A stretch of DNA of 64,000 bases from Afipia sp. (GCA_024508675.1 JANINQ010000005.1:372001-436000), one strand, 5' to 3'. Shown: positions 23,066-32,272, counted from the first letter of the stretch. The notes: a model not told the origin generated them from the sequence alone. Made by a program: numbers and translations.

Positions 23066-24778
23066 TCAACTCACCGCCAGCGGCGGATGCGGTATCGCCG
23101 ACAGCAATTCGCGTGTGTACGCGTCCTGCGGATCATCAAGGACAGCTTCCGTCGGCCCCTGCTCTACAATCCGGCCGCTTCGCATCACAATGACACGGTC
23201 ACACAGGAGACGCACCACATTGAGATCGTGCGACACGAACAAGTAACTCATCCCCATCGACTGCTTGAGGTCCTGCAACAAATTCAGGACCACTGCCTGC
23301 ACTGACACATCGAGCGCAGCAGTCGGCTCATCCAGAATGATCAGATCTGGCTTCAATGCGATTGCGCGCGCAATACCCACACGCGCCTTCTGGCCACCGG
23401 ACATCTGATGCGGAAAGCGATCCAGCAGCGACACAGGAAGGCCAACCTGACGCGCCAGTTCCTCGCAACGCGCGCGCAGGGCTGCGCCACCCCTGATGTC
23501 ACCGAGTTGTATAATCGGATCGGCAATGGCCCGCGCCGCCGTGAAACGCGGGTTCAGGCTGTCAGTCGGGTCCTGAAACACCATCTGAATCCGTTTTCGT
23601 TGCGGGAGCCGCGCGAACGATTTTGGCGGAATGTCACCAATTTCCTCTCCGTCAAAGACGATACGCCCGGATGTCTGACCCAGCAGACGCATAACCATCA
23701 TTGAGGTGGTGGACTTTCCGCAACCGGACTCGCCAACCAGACCGACGCTCTCGCCGCGATTAACGGAAAAGCCAATGCCATCGACGGCACGAAACTTCTC
23801 CGGCTCGACCGGCGGCTTGCGGCCAAACAGCGAAGACAGCGTATTCGTTACGCCCTGACGCGGATATTCCTTGACCAGCTTCTCCACGACCAGGAGCGGC
23901 GTCTCACCCGCTGCCGTCGCAGGACCAGCGGCAACATCCTGCATTGACGCCCTCTCCTCCTCGGGCAGAAGGTCGCGGAGAGATACGCCAAGTCTTGGCG
24001 TCGCCCGCATCAGCTTGCGCGTGTAGGGATGCTCCGGCTTGGCGAAAATATCCTTCGAGAGCGCGGTCTCAACCACATTTCCCTTTTCCATCACCACGAC
24101 GCGGTCGCAATAGGCGGCCGCAAGGCCCAGATCATGCGTGATGAGGATCGTGGACATGCCACGACTCTTTGTCAGTTCCACAATCAGGTCCATCACCGCT
24201 TTCTGCGTAGTGACATCGAGGCCTGTGGTCGGCTCGTCCGCAATCAGAAGCTGCGGATTACAGGCCAGCGCCAGTGCGATCACGACGCGCTGACACATGC
24301 CACCCGACAATTCGAACGGATAGGCATGATAGCGTTCGCGCGGCCGGGCAATTCTCACCTGCTCCAGCGCTTCGATCGCCTTCTCGCCCCGGTCATTGGC
24401 AGTGGATTGGACATGCTGGCGGAGCACATCTTCGATCTGGTCGCCGACCTTCCGGATCGGATTCAGGGCCGCGCGCGGATTCTGGAAAATCATCGAGATT
24501 TCGCGGCCTCTCAGGTCGCGCATCTCCGGTTCGGAGGCATTCTTCACGTCGATCCCGGAAAACATGATCGATCCATCGGCAATTTTTCCGGCGCGGTCGA
24601 GAATCCGCATCACGGCATAGGACGTTACCGACTTGCCCGAGCCGGATTCACCCACAATGCCGAGAGTCTCTCCCTTGGCGAGCGAAATGTTGACATGCTT
24701 GACCGCCTGGACAATGCCGCGCCGGGTCGCAAATTCAACAGTGAGATCGGAGACGTCGAGCAGAGGCTTCGCAGTCAT
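23066..24778 (-). CDS. Dipeptide/oligopeptide ABC transporter ATPase, fused DppD-DppF
   Basis: A 570-residue protein with two complete nucleotide-binding domains. The first has Walker A GIVGESGSGKSVTS (about residue 40), signature LSGGMCQRVVIALALA and Walker B LLIADEPTTGLDV; the second has GLVGESGCGKSTTS (about 350), MSGGQKARVGIARAIA and LIILDEPTAALDV. A linker at about 280-310 carries the end of the DppD-type oligopeptide motif region. Such tandem ATPases serve PepT-family importers for peptides, opines, glutathione or nickel. It is in one operon with permease and binding-protein genes upstream and the amidase module downstream. Confidence 0.93.
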   Translation of the reverse strand: MTAKPLLDVSDLTVEFATRRGIVQAVKHVNISLAKGETLGIVGESGSGKSVTSYAVMRILDRAGKIADGSIMFSGIDVKNASEPEMRDLRGREISMIFQNPRAALNPIRKVGDQIEDVLRQHVQSTANDRGEKAIEALEQVRIARPRERYHAYPFELSGGMCQRVVIALALACNPQLLIADEPTTGLDVTTQKAVMDLIVELTKSRGMSTILITHDLGLAAAYCDRVVVMEKGNVVETALSKDIFAKPEHPYTRKLMRATPRLGVSLRDLLPEEERASMQDVAAGPATAAGETPLLVVEKLVKEYPRQGVTNTLSSLFGRKPPVEPEKFRAVDGIGFSVNRGESVGLVGESGCGKSTTSMMVMRLLGQTSGRIVFDGEEIGDIPPKSFARLPQRKRIQMVFQDPTDSLNPRFTAARAIADPIIQLGDIRGGAALRARCEELARQVGLPVSLLDRFPHQMSGGQKARVGIARAIALKPDLIILDEPTAALDVSVQAVVLNLLQDLKQSMGMSYLFVSHDLNVVRLLCDRVIVMRSGRIVEQGPTEAVLDDPQDAYTRELLSAIPHPPLAVS

Positions 24779-24781
24779 GAG

Positions 24782-25681
24782 TCAGGTTCTCCGCTGCGGA
24801 TCGACGATGTCGCGCAGACCATCACCGAGCAGATTGAAGCAGAAAACCGCGATCATCAGCGCAAGACCGGGGAAGAACGCGATCCACCATTCCCCTGAAA
24901 CCATGAAAGTCGCTCCTTCGGCGACCATGATCCCCCATTCCGGGGTCGGCGGGCGGACACCGAGGCCAATGAATGACAGTCCCGCGGCATTGAGAATGGC
25001 GTAACCCATTGTCAGCGACATCTGCACGATCATAATCGGCATGATGTTCGGCAGAATATGCCCCAGAAGAATGCGATATTCGCCGTTGCCGGACAGCCGT
25101 GCGGCTTGCACAAAACCGGCGTCGCGGCGGACATTCGCTTCGGCACGCGCAACGCGCACATAAAGCGGGAAATTCACGATCGCGGTGGCGATAATGATAT
25201 TCTGCACCGTATTGCCAAGCGCGGCCACGATGCCCATCGCCAGCACGAACAGCGGGAACGCCATGATCGTATCGGCGATACGCCCCACAATCCGGTCGGT
25301 CCAGCCACCGAAATAGCCAGCAGCGACGCCGGCGATTCCGCCCATGAGAAACACCAGAATGACTGAAGCAGCGGCAATGAAGAAATCCAGGCGAGTCGCA
25401 ACAACCACGCGGCTCAGAATATCCCGGCCGAGTTGATCAGTTCCAAACCAGTGAGCGGCCGAAGGCGGCTTGAGAGCCTGCGCCGTATCGCTCGCCAGCG
25501 GATCGTAGGGCACAACCCATGGGCCGAACACGGCGGCAAAGATGATAAGGACCAGAAGTCCGAATGCGAACGCGGTGACAAGATTTTCGCCAAGGATATA
25601 TCTGGTGTGCTGCAGCGTAGCCCTGAAGCCCGAAGCATGGGACGTTGAAGCCGCGTCGGCAGCCGGTGCGACTGTGCTCAT
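24782..25681 (-). CDS. dppC: Dipeptide-type ABC transporter permease (DppC)
   Basis: A 299-residue inner-membrane permease with the OppC-type N-terminal region (NLVTAFAFGLLVLIIFAAVFG), the conserved AHWFGTDQLGRDILSRVV stretch and a permease coupling loop around AEANVRRDAGFVQAARLSGNGE. Six membrane segments are expected. It ends SWWIAFFPGLALMIAVFCFNLLGDGLRD-like, standard for this family. Only three bases separate it from the ATPase gene, and its ATG overlaps the dppB stop. The imported ligand is not known; a small amide or peptide is likely given the amidase genes. Confidence 0.92.
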   Translation of the reverse strand: MSTVAPAADAASTSHASGFRATLQHTRYILGENLVTAFAFGLLVLIIFAAVFGPWVVPYDPLASDTAQALKPPSAAHWFGTDQLGRDILSRVVVATRLDFFIAAASVILVFLMGGIAGVAAGYFGGWTDRIVGRIADTIMAFPLFVLAMGIVAALGNTVQNIIIATAIVNFPLYVRVARAEANVRRDAGFVQAARLSGNGEYRILLGHILPNIMPIMIVQMSLTMGYAILNAAGLSFIGLGVRPPTPEWGIMVAEGATFMVSGEWWIAFFPGLALMIAVFCFNLLGDGLRDIVDPQRRT

Positions 25682-26691
25682 CCTTCCAACCTCACTCGCG
25701 GATCGATGACGCCGTAAAGAATATCGATGACCAGATTGAGCATGACGTACATCACCGCCATGGTCAGGACGAACCCCTGAACCGGCGCGAAGTCAGATGA
25801 GATAAGCGCTTCGACGGCATAGGAGCCGATACCCGGCCAGGCGAATACCTTTTCGACCAGCACGTTGGCGCCAAGCAAGAACGAGAACACCATGCTGAGC
25901 GTCGTAATGACCGGCAGCATGGCGTTGCGGAAGGCGTACGTGACAATGACTTTAGACGGTGACAAACCGCTGGCTCGGGCAGTACGGACGAAGTCCGACG
26001 CCAGCACTGCGAGCATCGAAGCGCGGGTCATGCGGGCAATCGGCGCCAGCGAGAATATCGCCAGCGTCAATGCAGGCAGGACGAGCTGACTGAGGGCTGA
26101 GCGAAACGTATCGAAATTTCGCGCGATCAGGCTATCGATCAGATAGAAACCTGTTACTGCCGGCGGCGCACTCGCGAACACATCAAGACGCCCCAGCGGG
26201 GCTGGCGACCACCCGAGCTTGAAGTAAAAGACATACACGAGCACAAGCCCGGTGAAGAAAACCGGCAGCGACACGCCCGCCGTGGTCAGCACGCGGCAGA
26301 GATGATCGATCCACGAGCCCGGGCGCGTCGCCGCCAGAATGCCAAGCGGAATTGCAATCGAGATTGCAACCAGCAATCCGGTCAGCGTGAGTTCTGCGGA
26401 CGCCGGAAGCCGATTGCGAATTTCGGTTACCACCGGTTGCCCGGTGGTGAGCGAATTGCCGAGGTTTCCCTTGGACAGATCCACGGTATAGCGGATGAAC
26501 TGTTCGAACAGTGGCTTGTCGAGCCCGAGCTGCTTTCGAATCTGCTCAATCGCGTCCTTCGTTGCGGCAGGTCCGGCGAAGTACGCCGCCGGATCGCCTG
26601 GCAGCGCCCGCGTCAGAAGGAACGTCACGATCACGACCCCGATCAGACTCGGGATTGCGAAAGCCAGCCGTTTTCCGATCATGCCAAGCAT
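25678..26691 (-). CDS. dppB: Dipeptide-type ABC transporter permease (DppB)
   Basis: A 337-residue membrane protein of the OppB/DppB type. The first helix is FAIPSLIGVVIVTFLLTRALPGDPA, followed by the family element IRKQLGLDKPLFEQFIRY and the coupling loop MTRASMLAVLASDFVRTARASGLSPSKVI. The C-terminal helices include TLSMVFSFLLGANVLVEKVFAWPGIGSYAVEA, all typical. An ATG at 26682 (MIGKRLAF) is an alternative start. It is 12 bases from the dppA stop and forms the translocation pore with DppC. Confidence 0.92.
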   Translation of the reverse strand: MLGMIGKRLAFAIPSLIGVVIVTFLLTRALPGDPAAYFAGPAATKDAIEQIRKQLGLDKPLFEQFIRYTVDLSKGNLGNSLTTGQPVVTEIRNRLPASAELTLTGLLVAISIAIPLGILAATRPGSWIDHLCRVLTTAGVSLPVFFTGLVLVYVFYFKLGWSPAPLGRLDVFASAPPAVTGFYLIDSLIARNFDTFRSALSQLVLPALTLAIFSLAPIARMTRASMLAVLASDFVRTARASGLSPSKVIVTYAFRNAMLPVITTLSMVFSFLLGANVLVEKVFAWPGIGSYAVEALISSDFAPVQGFVLTMAVMYVMLNLVIDILYGVIDPRVRLEG

Positions 26692-26703
26692 GATGTCCGC
26701 CCG

Positions 26704-28317
26704 TTACACTTTCGCCAGCGCGCGATAGTCAAGGCGGCGATGGAACCAATACTGGTAACCTGTGATGTTCTTCTGCATCGCGACGTTGACGTAGGGCTGG
26801 TACAGCGGAATACGCGGAATGTCCGCGTAAGCGAGGTCCACAAAGCCCTTCACGTCCTTGTCGTAGTTCGCCTTGTCGCCGATCGCTGCAGCCGTGACAG
26901 CGCCGTCGATGAACGTATCCATCTCCTTGGACTGGTAGCTCATCGTATTAAAGACCGAATTCTTGCCGCTGTAGCACCAGATGAAGAAATACTCCGGATA
27001 ATCGAGCCACCCGGAGAACACATTGGTGTAGAGCGGCAATACCTTCTTGTTCAGTTCAGTGCGCCAGTTGGCGCCGGGAATCTTGTTGATGGTCACCTTG
27101 ATCCCGATCTGTGCGAGGCTTTCCTGCACAAGGATGCAGAGCGGCTCGTTGACGCCTGCAAAACCGAGATCGAACGACAGTGTCGTTTCGAATCCATTCG
27201 GATAACCGGCTTCCGAGAGCAATGCCTTCGCTTTCGCGATATCCGTGTTGTATTTATGCGGCTGCGGCCAGGCGACTTCCGTAGGCCCGCTTCCACCGAA
27301 CATCGGTTTGGCAAGACCGAACAGCACCGCATCCATGATCTTCTGATACGGTAACGCGTAAGCGACGGCTTCGCGGACCTTCGGATTGTCGAACGGCGGA
27401 TTCTTGACGTTCATGCCGATATACTGGACGCCGTTCGAATAAGGTGTCGATACGATATTGAGCTTCCCGGAATCCTTCAATTCCACGAAATCCTTGTTCG
27501 GCAAGTCATACGAAATGTCGGCGTCGCCACGTTCCAGCAGCGCGCGGCGGTTGCCGGATTGCGGCACCATCCGCCAGATCACACGCTTGATCTTCGGAAG
27601 TGGTCCACCAACCCAGTTTTCGTTGCGCTCCATCACCACTTCGGTGCCTGCGGTCCAGCTTTTGACCTGATAGGCGCCGGAGCCTGCCGTGTTCTGCTTG
27701 GTGTATTCGAGACCCCAGGGATCTTTTTCGGTGACGCTCTTCTTCACCAGTTCAGAATTGACAATGCAGGGCACGATCACGGCAAGGTCGGGGATCGTCA
27801 GCCGGTCTTTCTTGGCGAAGTCGACACGCACCGTATTGTCATCAACGATGACAAACTGTTCGGGCTTTGTCAGTGAGCCGGCAGCCATCTGGAATGTCGG
27901 GAAACCGCCAACGCTGACAGCGCGATCAAGCGACCACTTCACATCCTTTGCCGTCACCGGCGCGCCATCGTGAAACTTCGCGTTCTTCTTCAACTTGAAC
28001 GTCACTGACATGTCGCCGACGTTCATGTCTTCCGCAAGTTCCGGCTTGAACTTGTCGCGGTCGTAATAGGGCACGCCGTTGGCGCCGGTCTTCATCTCAT
28101 GGGTGATGAGCCGATCGTAGCAGTTCCACGACACCTCGTAGCCGGGGACGTTGGTCCCGACACCGTGAATATCGAGATTGTTCGGACCGCTCTCCGAAAC
28201 AATCAGCAGCGATTCAGACCGCGCGTCTGCCTTGGCGGCGGACCAGATGGCCGGACCCGGAATCGCCGCACTTGCCGCGGCTGCGGTGGCTGTTTTCAGA
28301 AAATCGCGACGCTTCAT
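26704..28317 (-). CDS. Dipeptide-type periplasmic binding protein with Tat signal (DppA-like)
   Basis: A 537-residue family 5 solute-binding protein. The start at 28317 (MKRRDFLKTATAAAASAAIP) gives a twin-arginine signal (KRRDFLK), implying export in folded form. The mature part has LLIVSESGPNNLDIHGVGTNVPGYEVSWNCYDRLI, the SBP_bac_5 motif region LKKNAKFHDGAPVTAKDVKWSLDRAV, and the C-terminal IPLYQPYVNVAMQKNITGY. Upstream are 268 bases with repeated TTGCAxxCAA-type elements. It is the first gene of an eight-gene operon extending through the AtzG/E/H module to the GntR gene. It may bind a peptide, amino-acid amide or opine-like ligand; no firm specificity can be read. Confidence 0.92.
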   Translation of the reverse strand: MKRRDFLKTATAAAASAAIPGPAIWSAAKADARSESLLIVSESGPNNLDIHGVGTNVPGYEVSWNCYDRLITHEMKTGANGVPYYDRDKFKPELAEDMNVGDMSVTFKLKKNAKFHDGAPVTAKDVKWSLDRAVSVGGFPTFQMAAGSLTKPEQFVIVDDNTVRVDFAKKDRLTIPDLAVIVPCIVNSELVKKSVTEKDPWGLEYTKQNTAGSGAYQVKSWTAGTEVVMERNENWVGGPLPKIKRVIWRMVPQSGNRRALLERGDADISYDLPNKDFVELKDSGKLNIVSTPYSNGVQYIGMNVKNPPFDNPKVREAVAYALPYQKIMDAVLFGLAKPMFGGSGPTEVAWPQPHKYNTDIAKAKALLSEAGYPNGFETTLSFDLGFAGVNEPLCILVQESLAQIGIKVTINKIPGANWRTELNKKVLPLYTNVFSGWLDYPEYFFIWCYSGKNSVFNTMSYQSKEMDTFIDGAVTAAAIGDKANYDKDVKGFVDLAYADIPRIPLYQPYVNVAMQKNITGYQYWFHRRLDYRALAKV

Positions 28318-28469
28318 CGTCTTCTCCAGCTCGTTGAACTTTTGCTGGAGAAGGCATCGCAAGCTTCATGCCAAGCTTTAACAAGATGCTAAGATTTGTC
28401 TAAGCCATTATGTCTGTTGGAATATTCGTCAATCGTATCAAAATGATCGAACTTCTACCCGTCGATTAA

Positions 28470-28526
28470 TTGCATACAAAGTCGCTGAATTGCACAATAG
28501 TTTTGCCAAAAATATCGCTTGCACAA
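28470..28526. promoter_or_regulatory. Repeated TTGCA elements upstream of the dpp-amidase operon
   Basis: TTGCATACAA at 28470-28479, TTGCACAA at 28490-28497 and TTGCACAA at 28519-28526 lie in an AT-rich region about 150-210 bp upstream of the dppA-like start. Spacings are 20 and 29 bp. They could be binding sites for the GntR regulator at the end of the operon. This is weak, pattern-based evidence. Confidence 0.3.
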
Positions 28527-28585
28527 ATTTTAATCTACCGGCAAATCCCCCTCAAGGGACCTCTCCGTCGCCGCACTCACACCAC

Positions 28586-30241
28586 TTATTCGGCAGCTAA
28601 AGACGTCGCCGCTCCGGCCCGGCCCGTCATGACGAACCCGGCATATCCCTTCGCCGCAACGTCACTGCAGATCTGGCGATAAACGCCAACACCACCGATG
28701 TACGGCATGAAAATCCGCGGCTTGCCCGGAATGTTGGCCCCCATGTACCAGGAGCTGGCCTGCGGATAGAGCGTCCCGCTCGCGACATTGTTGACCTGCT
28801 TGACCCAGTCGTCTTCCGCCGTCCTCGTCGCTTCTATGCAGCCCAAACCGTGCTGGCGCATATGGACCAGGCAGTCACCGATCCAGTCGACATGCTGCTC
28901 GATCGACACGATCATGTTGCTCAGGACCGACGGACTTCCCGGCCCTGTAATGATAAACATGTTCGGAAAACCAGCACTCATCAAGCCGAGGTAAGTCCGT
29001 GGACCCTCAGCCCATTTGTGATTGAGCGACACGCCATCCCTGCCCCGGATGTCGATCTTCGCAACCGACCCGGTCATGGCGTCAAAGCCTGTGGCGAAGA
29101 CAATAGAATCCAGTTCGTAGTCTATTCCTCCCGCCCGCAATCCATTTGGCAGTATCTCCTCAATCGGACCGGACCGTACATCAACCAGCGTCACGTTCGG
29201 CCGATTGAAGGTCCGGTAGTAATCCGTATCGACACAGATGCGCTTCGACCCGATGGGATGATCGCGCGGCTGCAATAACGCAGCCACAGCGGGATCGTGA
29301 ACGATCTCGGCAATCTTCGAGCGCACGAACTCACAGGCGGTTTCGTTCGCGGAATTATCGATCAGAAGGTTGTTATAGGAGGCCATGAAGCTGATGCCGC
29401 CGCGATTCCACCCGGCTTCGTATTCACGGCGTCGCGCCTCTTCCGCGTCGTCGAGTGCGCCCTTCTCGGGAATGACCATGAGAATTCCGTTGCGCGACTC
29501 TTCGCGAGCCCGGCGCCGCTTCTCGGCATAATCGGCCTTCCACTGCTGTGTGATCTCCGGCGTCAGCGAAGCATTATGTGCCGGAACGCTGAAATTCGGC
29601 GTGCGCTGGAAAACAAAGAGATGACTAGCTTGATCTGCAATAACCGGAATTGACTGGATCGCGGACGAACCGGTCCCGATGACACCGACACGCTGCCCTG
29701 CGAAATCGACGTCGGCATGCGGCCAATGCCCGGTGTGATACGTGGCTCCGCGAAAACGATCCAGTCCGGCGAAATCGGGAGTCCGCGCATTGGAGAGACA
29801 ACCGGTCGCCAGAATCAAATAGCTCGCCGACACAACCTTGCCGCCCGAAGTCGTAACTGACCAGCGGTTTTCGTCTTTGTGGAATGCCGCAGACTCTACC
29901 CGCGTGTTGAGCTGAATATCACGGTGCAGATCAAATCTGTCGGCTACATGGTTTGCATATTTCAGGATTTCGGGTTGCGGCGCATAGCGCTCGCTCCATT
30001 CCCATTCCTGCTGCAATTCCTCGGAGAAGGAATAGGAATACTGCATGCTTTCGACGTCGCAACGCGCGCCGGGATAGCGGTTCCAGTACCACGTGCCGCC
30101 GACATCGCCGCCCTGCTCGTAAACACGCACGGACAGACCGAGGCCTCGCAGTTTATAAAGCAAATAGAGGCCCGCGAACCCCGCACCGACGACAACAGCA
30201 TCGCAGCTTGAAGCGGCTGGGTCCCGCTGCGGTTCGATCAT
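28586..30241 (-). CDS. FAD-containing Baeyer-Villiger-type monooxygenase
   Basis: A 551-residue class B flavin monooxygenase. An N-terminal FAD Rossmann motif (DAVVVGAGFAGLYLLYKLR) is followed by VGGTWYWNRYPGARCDVES, the Baeyer-Villiger fingerprint FRGATYHTGHWP at about residues 162-173, the NADPH Rossmann motif VGVIGTGSSAIQ, and a C-terminal FAD-contact stretch ending IVFATGFDAMTGS. Cyclohexanone-type monooxygenases turn ketones into esters or lactones with NADPH and O2 in the cytoplasm. The esterase gene upstream on the same strand, 133 bases away, could hydrolyse the product. The natural ketone cannot be inferred. Confidence 0.92.
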   Translation of the reverse strand: MIEPQRDPAASSCDAVVVGAGFAGLYLLYKLRGLGLSVRVYEQGGDVGGTWYWNRYPGARCDVESMQYSYSFSEELQQEWEWSERYAPQPEILKYANHVADRFDLHRDIQLNTRVESAAFHKDENRWSVTTSGGKVVSASYLILATGCLSNARTPDFAGLDRFRGATYHTGHWPHADVDFAGQRVGVIGTGSSAIQSIPVIADQASHLFVFQRTPNFSVPAHNASLTPEITQQWKADYAEKRRRAREESRNGILMVIPEKGALDDAEEARRREYEAGWNRGGISFMASYNNLLIDNSANETACEFVRSKIAEIVHDPAVAALLQPRDHPIGSKRICVDTDYYRTFNRPNVTLVDVRSGPIEEILPNGLRAGGIDYELDSIVFATGFDAMTGSVAKIDIRGRDGVSLNHKWAEGPRTYLGLMSAGFPNMFIITGPGSPSVLSNMIVSIEQHVDWIGDCLVHMRQHGLGCIEATRTAEDDWVKQVNNVASGTLYPQASSWYMGANIPGKPRIFMPYIGGVGVYRQICSDVAAKGYAGFVMTGRAGAATSLAAE

Positions 30242-30374
30242 GCCCGTACCTCCCGATTTTGCTTTTGGGAGGTTGCTGCTCTACCTCCCTTGCAAAATCT
30301 GACCCCGAAAAACGAGCGAAGACAATACATGGTCGCCTGCGTAGCCGTCATACGGCCACGCAAAAAGCGAACCC

Positions 30375-31319
30375 TTATCCCATGGCCTTGAGCCAATTAC
30401 CGATTTCACGCATGGCTTCCCCTGCCTTAAGAAGCAGTTTGCCCATGGTGAGGAAGCCATGAAACTGGCCCGGATATGTCCGATACACCACCGGCACCCC
30501 CGCATTGCCGAGACGCATGGCGAACTCATCTCCCTCGTCGCGCAGAGGATCGGCACCGGCCGTCAGGACGAATGCCGGCGGCAAGCCGGACAGGTTCTGC
30601 ATGCGTGCTGGCGATGCTCGCCAGTCGCCAATTCCATCCGCACCATTGAGATAGTGATCGCCAAACCACCGGATCACCGAATGGGTCAGCAGCGCACTGG
30701 TCTCAGGCTCGCTGTGTGAAGGATGGGACATCGAAAAATCGGTCGCAGGATAGATCAGCACCTGACCGGCGAGTTTTGGCCCCTCGGTCCGCGCGTTGAT
30801 CGCAACGACCGCAGCCAGATTACCGCCTGCGCTGTCACCGCCCACAAACAGTTGAGCTGCATCAACACCAAGAGACAAAGCGTTGCCGGAGATCCATGTC
30901 GTCGCAGCGATGGCATCATCGACGGCGGCCGGGAAACGATGTTCCGGCGCAAGACGGTAATCGACTGAAACCACGATAAGTTCGCCTTCATCGGCCAGTG
31001 TCCGGCACACCACGTCATGAGAATCGAGATCGCCGATCACCCAGCCTCCGCCGTGAAAGAACACCAGACAGGGCGACAGGCCATTTGCCTCGCGCAACTT
31101 CAGTGGCTTGTAGAGGCGCGCCGGGATGGAGCCAGCAGGCCCGGAAATCGTCAGGGACTGGACCGACGCAAGCGCTGGCGGCTCGGGATTGGTGGCGACG
31201 CGGCCAGCCAGATACAACTGCCGCGCTTCCGCAGGTGAAAGCGTTTCATATGGCGGCCGTCCGGCTTCGCGAAAGGCGTTGAGAACTGCGGCGGCATCGG
31301 GATCGAGTGAAACTGGCAT
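30375..31319 (-). CDS. Alpha/beta hydrolase, hormone-sensitive-lipase-like (family IV) esterase
   Basis: A 314-residue cytoplasmic esterase. The oxyanion motif HGGGW is at residues 89-93, the nucleophile Ser163 lies in GDSAGGN, and the C-terminal catalytic His is in FHGFLTMG; the acid is probably the Asp in TAGADPLRDEGDE. Family IV enzymes hydrolyse short-chain esters. It directly precedes the Baeyer-Villiger monooxygenase in the direction of transcription, a common pairing for ketone breakdown (ketone to ester to alcohol plus acid). A terminator-like hairpin at 31409-31440 separates it from the upstream operon, so it probably has its own promoter in 31320-31408. Confidence 0.9.
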   Translation of the reverse strand: MPVSLDPDAAAVLNAFREAGRPPYETLSPAEARQLYLAGRVATNPEPPALASVQSLTISGPAGSIPARLYKPLKLREANGLSPCLVFFHGGGWVIGDLDSHDVVCRTLADEGELIVVSVDYRLAPEHRFPAAVDDAIAATTWISGNALSLGVDAAQLFVGGDSAGGNLAAVVAINARTEGPKLAGQVLIYPATDFSMSHPSHSEPETSALLTHSVIRWFGDHYLNGADGIGDWRASPARMQNLSGLPPAFVLTAGADPLRDEGDEFAMRLGNAGVPVVYRTYPGQFHGFLTMGKLLLKAGEAMREIGNWLKAMG

Positions 31320-31408
31320 AGCCCTCCCCGGGGTGTTGTATCCTTCTTGTTCGAATTGTTAGCCGGTGATTGGGCGGCTGTCGACGTTAACAGCCGAACG
31401 GAAAAGAG

Positions 31409-31440
31409 TGTGGCCCCGCCGAGCTATCGACGGGGCCACA
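31409..31440 (-). terminator. Rho-independent terminator for the LIV/RidA-like operon
   Basis: A 10-bp perfect stem (TGTGGCCCCG / CGGGGCCACA) with a 12-base loop containing a further 3-bp pairing. On the minus strand it is followed by a pyrimidine tract (CACTCTTTTCC). It starts 28 bases after the stop of the RidA/CnbZ-like gene and ends that operon before the esterase promoter. Confidence 0.7.
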
Positions 31441-31468
31441 TCCATTTGGCGGAATAACCTGCCTGAGC

Positions 31469-32224
31469 TTAGGCCTCAATGACCCGCTCGACATGGACGC
31501 GACGGCAATCCATCTCGTATTCGAGGTCCTGCACCGGCGGCCGGTTGAAATGCCAGGTCAGGCCCTGTTTGAAAATGCCGCGCTTGCCAAGCTCGCTCTC
31601 GATGAACGGGTAAATGTTGTGGACGGTATAAAGCTGGGTCGCTGTCACCTGGCTCCAGTCACCACCGAAGGCGTTCATGCGCCGCTCCATCTCACCCAGC
31701 ACCCACTGGGCTTTTTCCAGCATCGCCGCCGGTGAGGTGTCTCCGAGCCGAACGGCATGGTCACGATAGTTTCCCTTGCCTTCCGGCGCCTCACCGCTGC
31801 CGGCGACAACAAATGACGACGGAGCATTGGCAGCCGGGACAGCATAGGTGAACGCGTAGAAGCCCGGCTCCGACGGCGGGTCGATCTTCGGACACACGTT
31901 GCTGCGCGCCACCGGATTGACGCCATCAGACATCAATCCCCATGCCTTCAGGGTACCGATGTATACCTCGTTGAACGCGACGAATCCCGCTTCAGTGAAA
32001 GGCGCTGGAGAGCGCAGTTCGCACGCCGCGAATGCGCTCAAGGGCCGGCCGGCATCCTTCAAGACCTGAGCGATACGCTCGAAGCCCTGACGCAGCGGCA
32101 CCGGTCTGGTAAACCGTACCCGCTCGAGCGCATAACCGGGCAGCGCTCCTACACCAGCAGAATACTGGCTGACGCCCGGTATAAAACGATAGCCGCCGTT
32201 CGGCGCTTCAACAGTCTTGATCAT
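31469..32224 (-). CDS. RidA-superfamily-like protein, possibly CnbZ-type (2-aminomuconate deaminase-like)
   Basis: A 251-residue protein that I only tentatively place. Features are RFIPGVSQYSAGVGALPGYA, FERIAQVLKDAGRPLSAFAA, ELRSPAPFTEAGFVAFNEVY and, near residue 125, the ARSNVCPKI stretch, which resembles the Arg-containing active site loop of RidA-type deaminases. The length and these motifs resemble proteins annotated as 2-amino-5-chloromuconate deaminase CnbZ. The start at 32224 has AGAGG five bases upstream. It is the last gene of the second LIV importer operon. A deaminase acting on an imported enamine or imine would fit, but no aromatic ring-cleavage genes are near. Function is uncertain. 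Confidence 0.6.
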   Translation of the reverse strand: MIKTVEAPNGGYRFIPGVSQYSAGVGALPGYALERVRFTRPVPLRQGFERIAQVLKDAGRPLSAFAACELRSPAPFTEAGFVAFNEVYIGTLKAWGLMSDGVNPVARSNVCPKIDPPSEPGFYAFTYAVPAANAPSSFVVAGSGEAPEGKGNYRDHAVRLGDTSPAAMLEKAQWVLGEMERRMNAFGGDWSQVTATQLYTVHNIYPFIESELGKRGIFKQGLTWHFNRPPVQDLEYEMDCRRVHVERVIEA

Positions 32225-32272
32225 GTTACCTCTTCTTGCTTTTGAGAATTCCGGGTTGCTGCATGACAGCAA

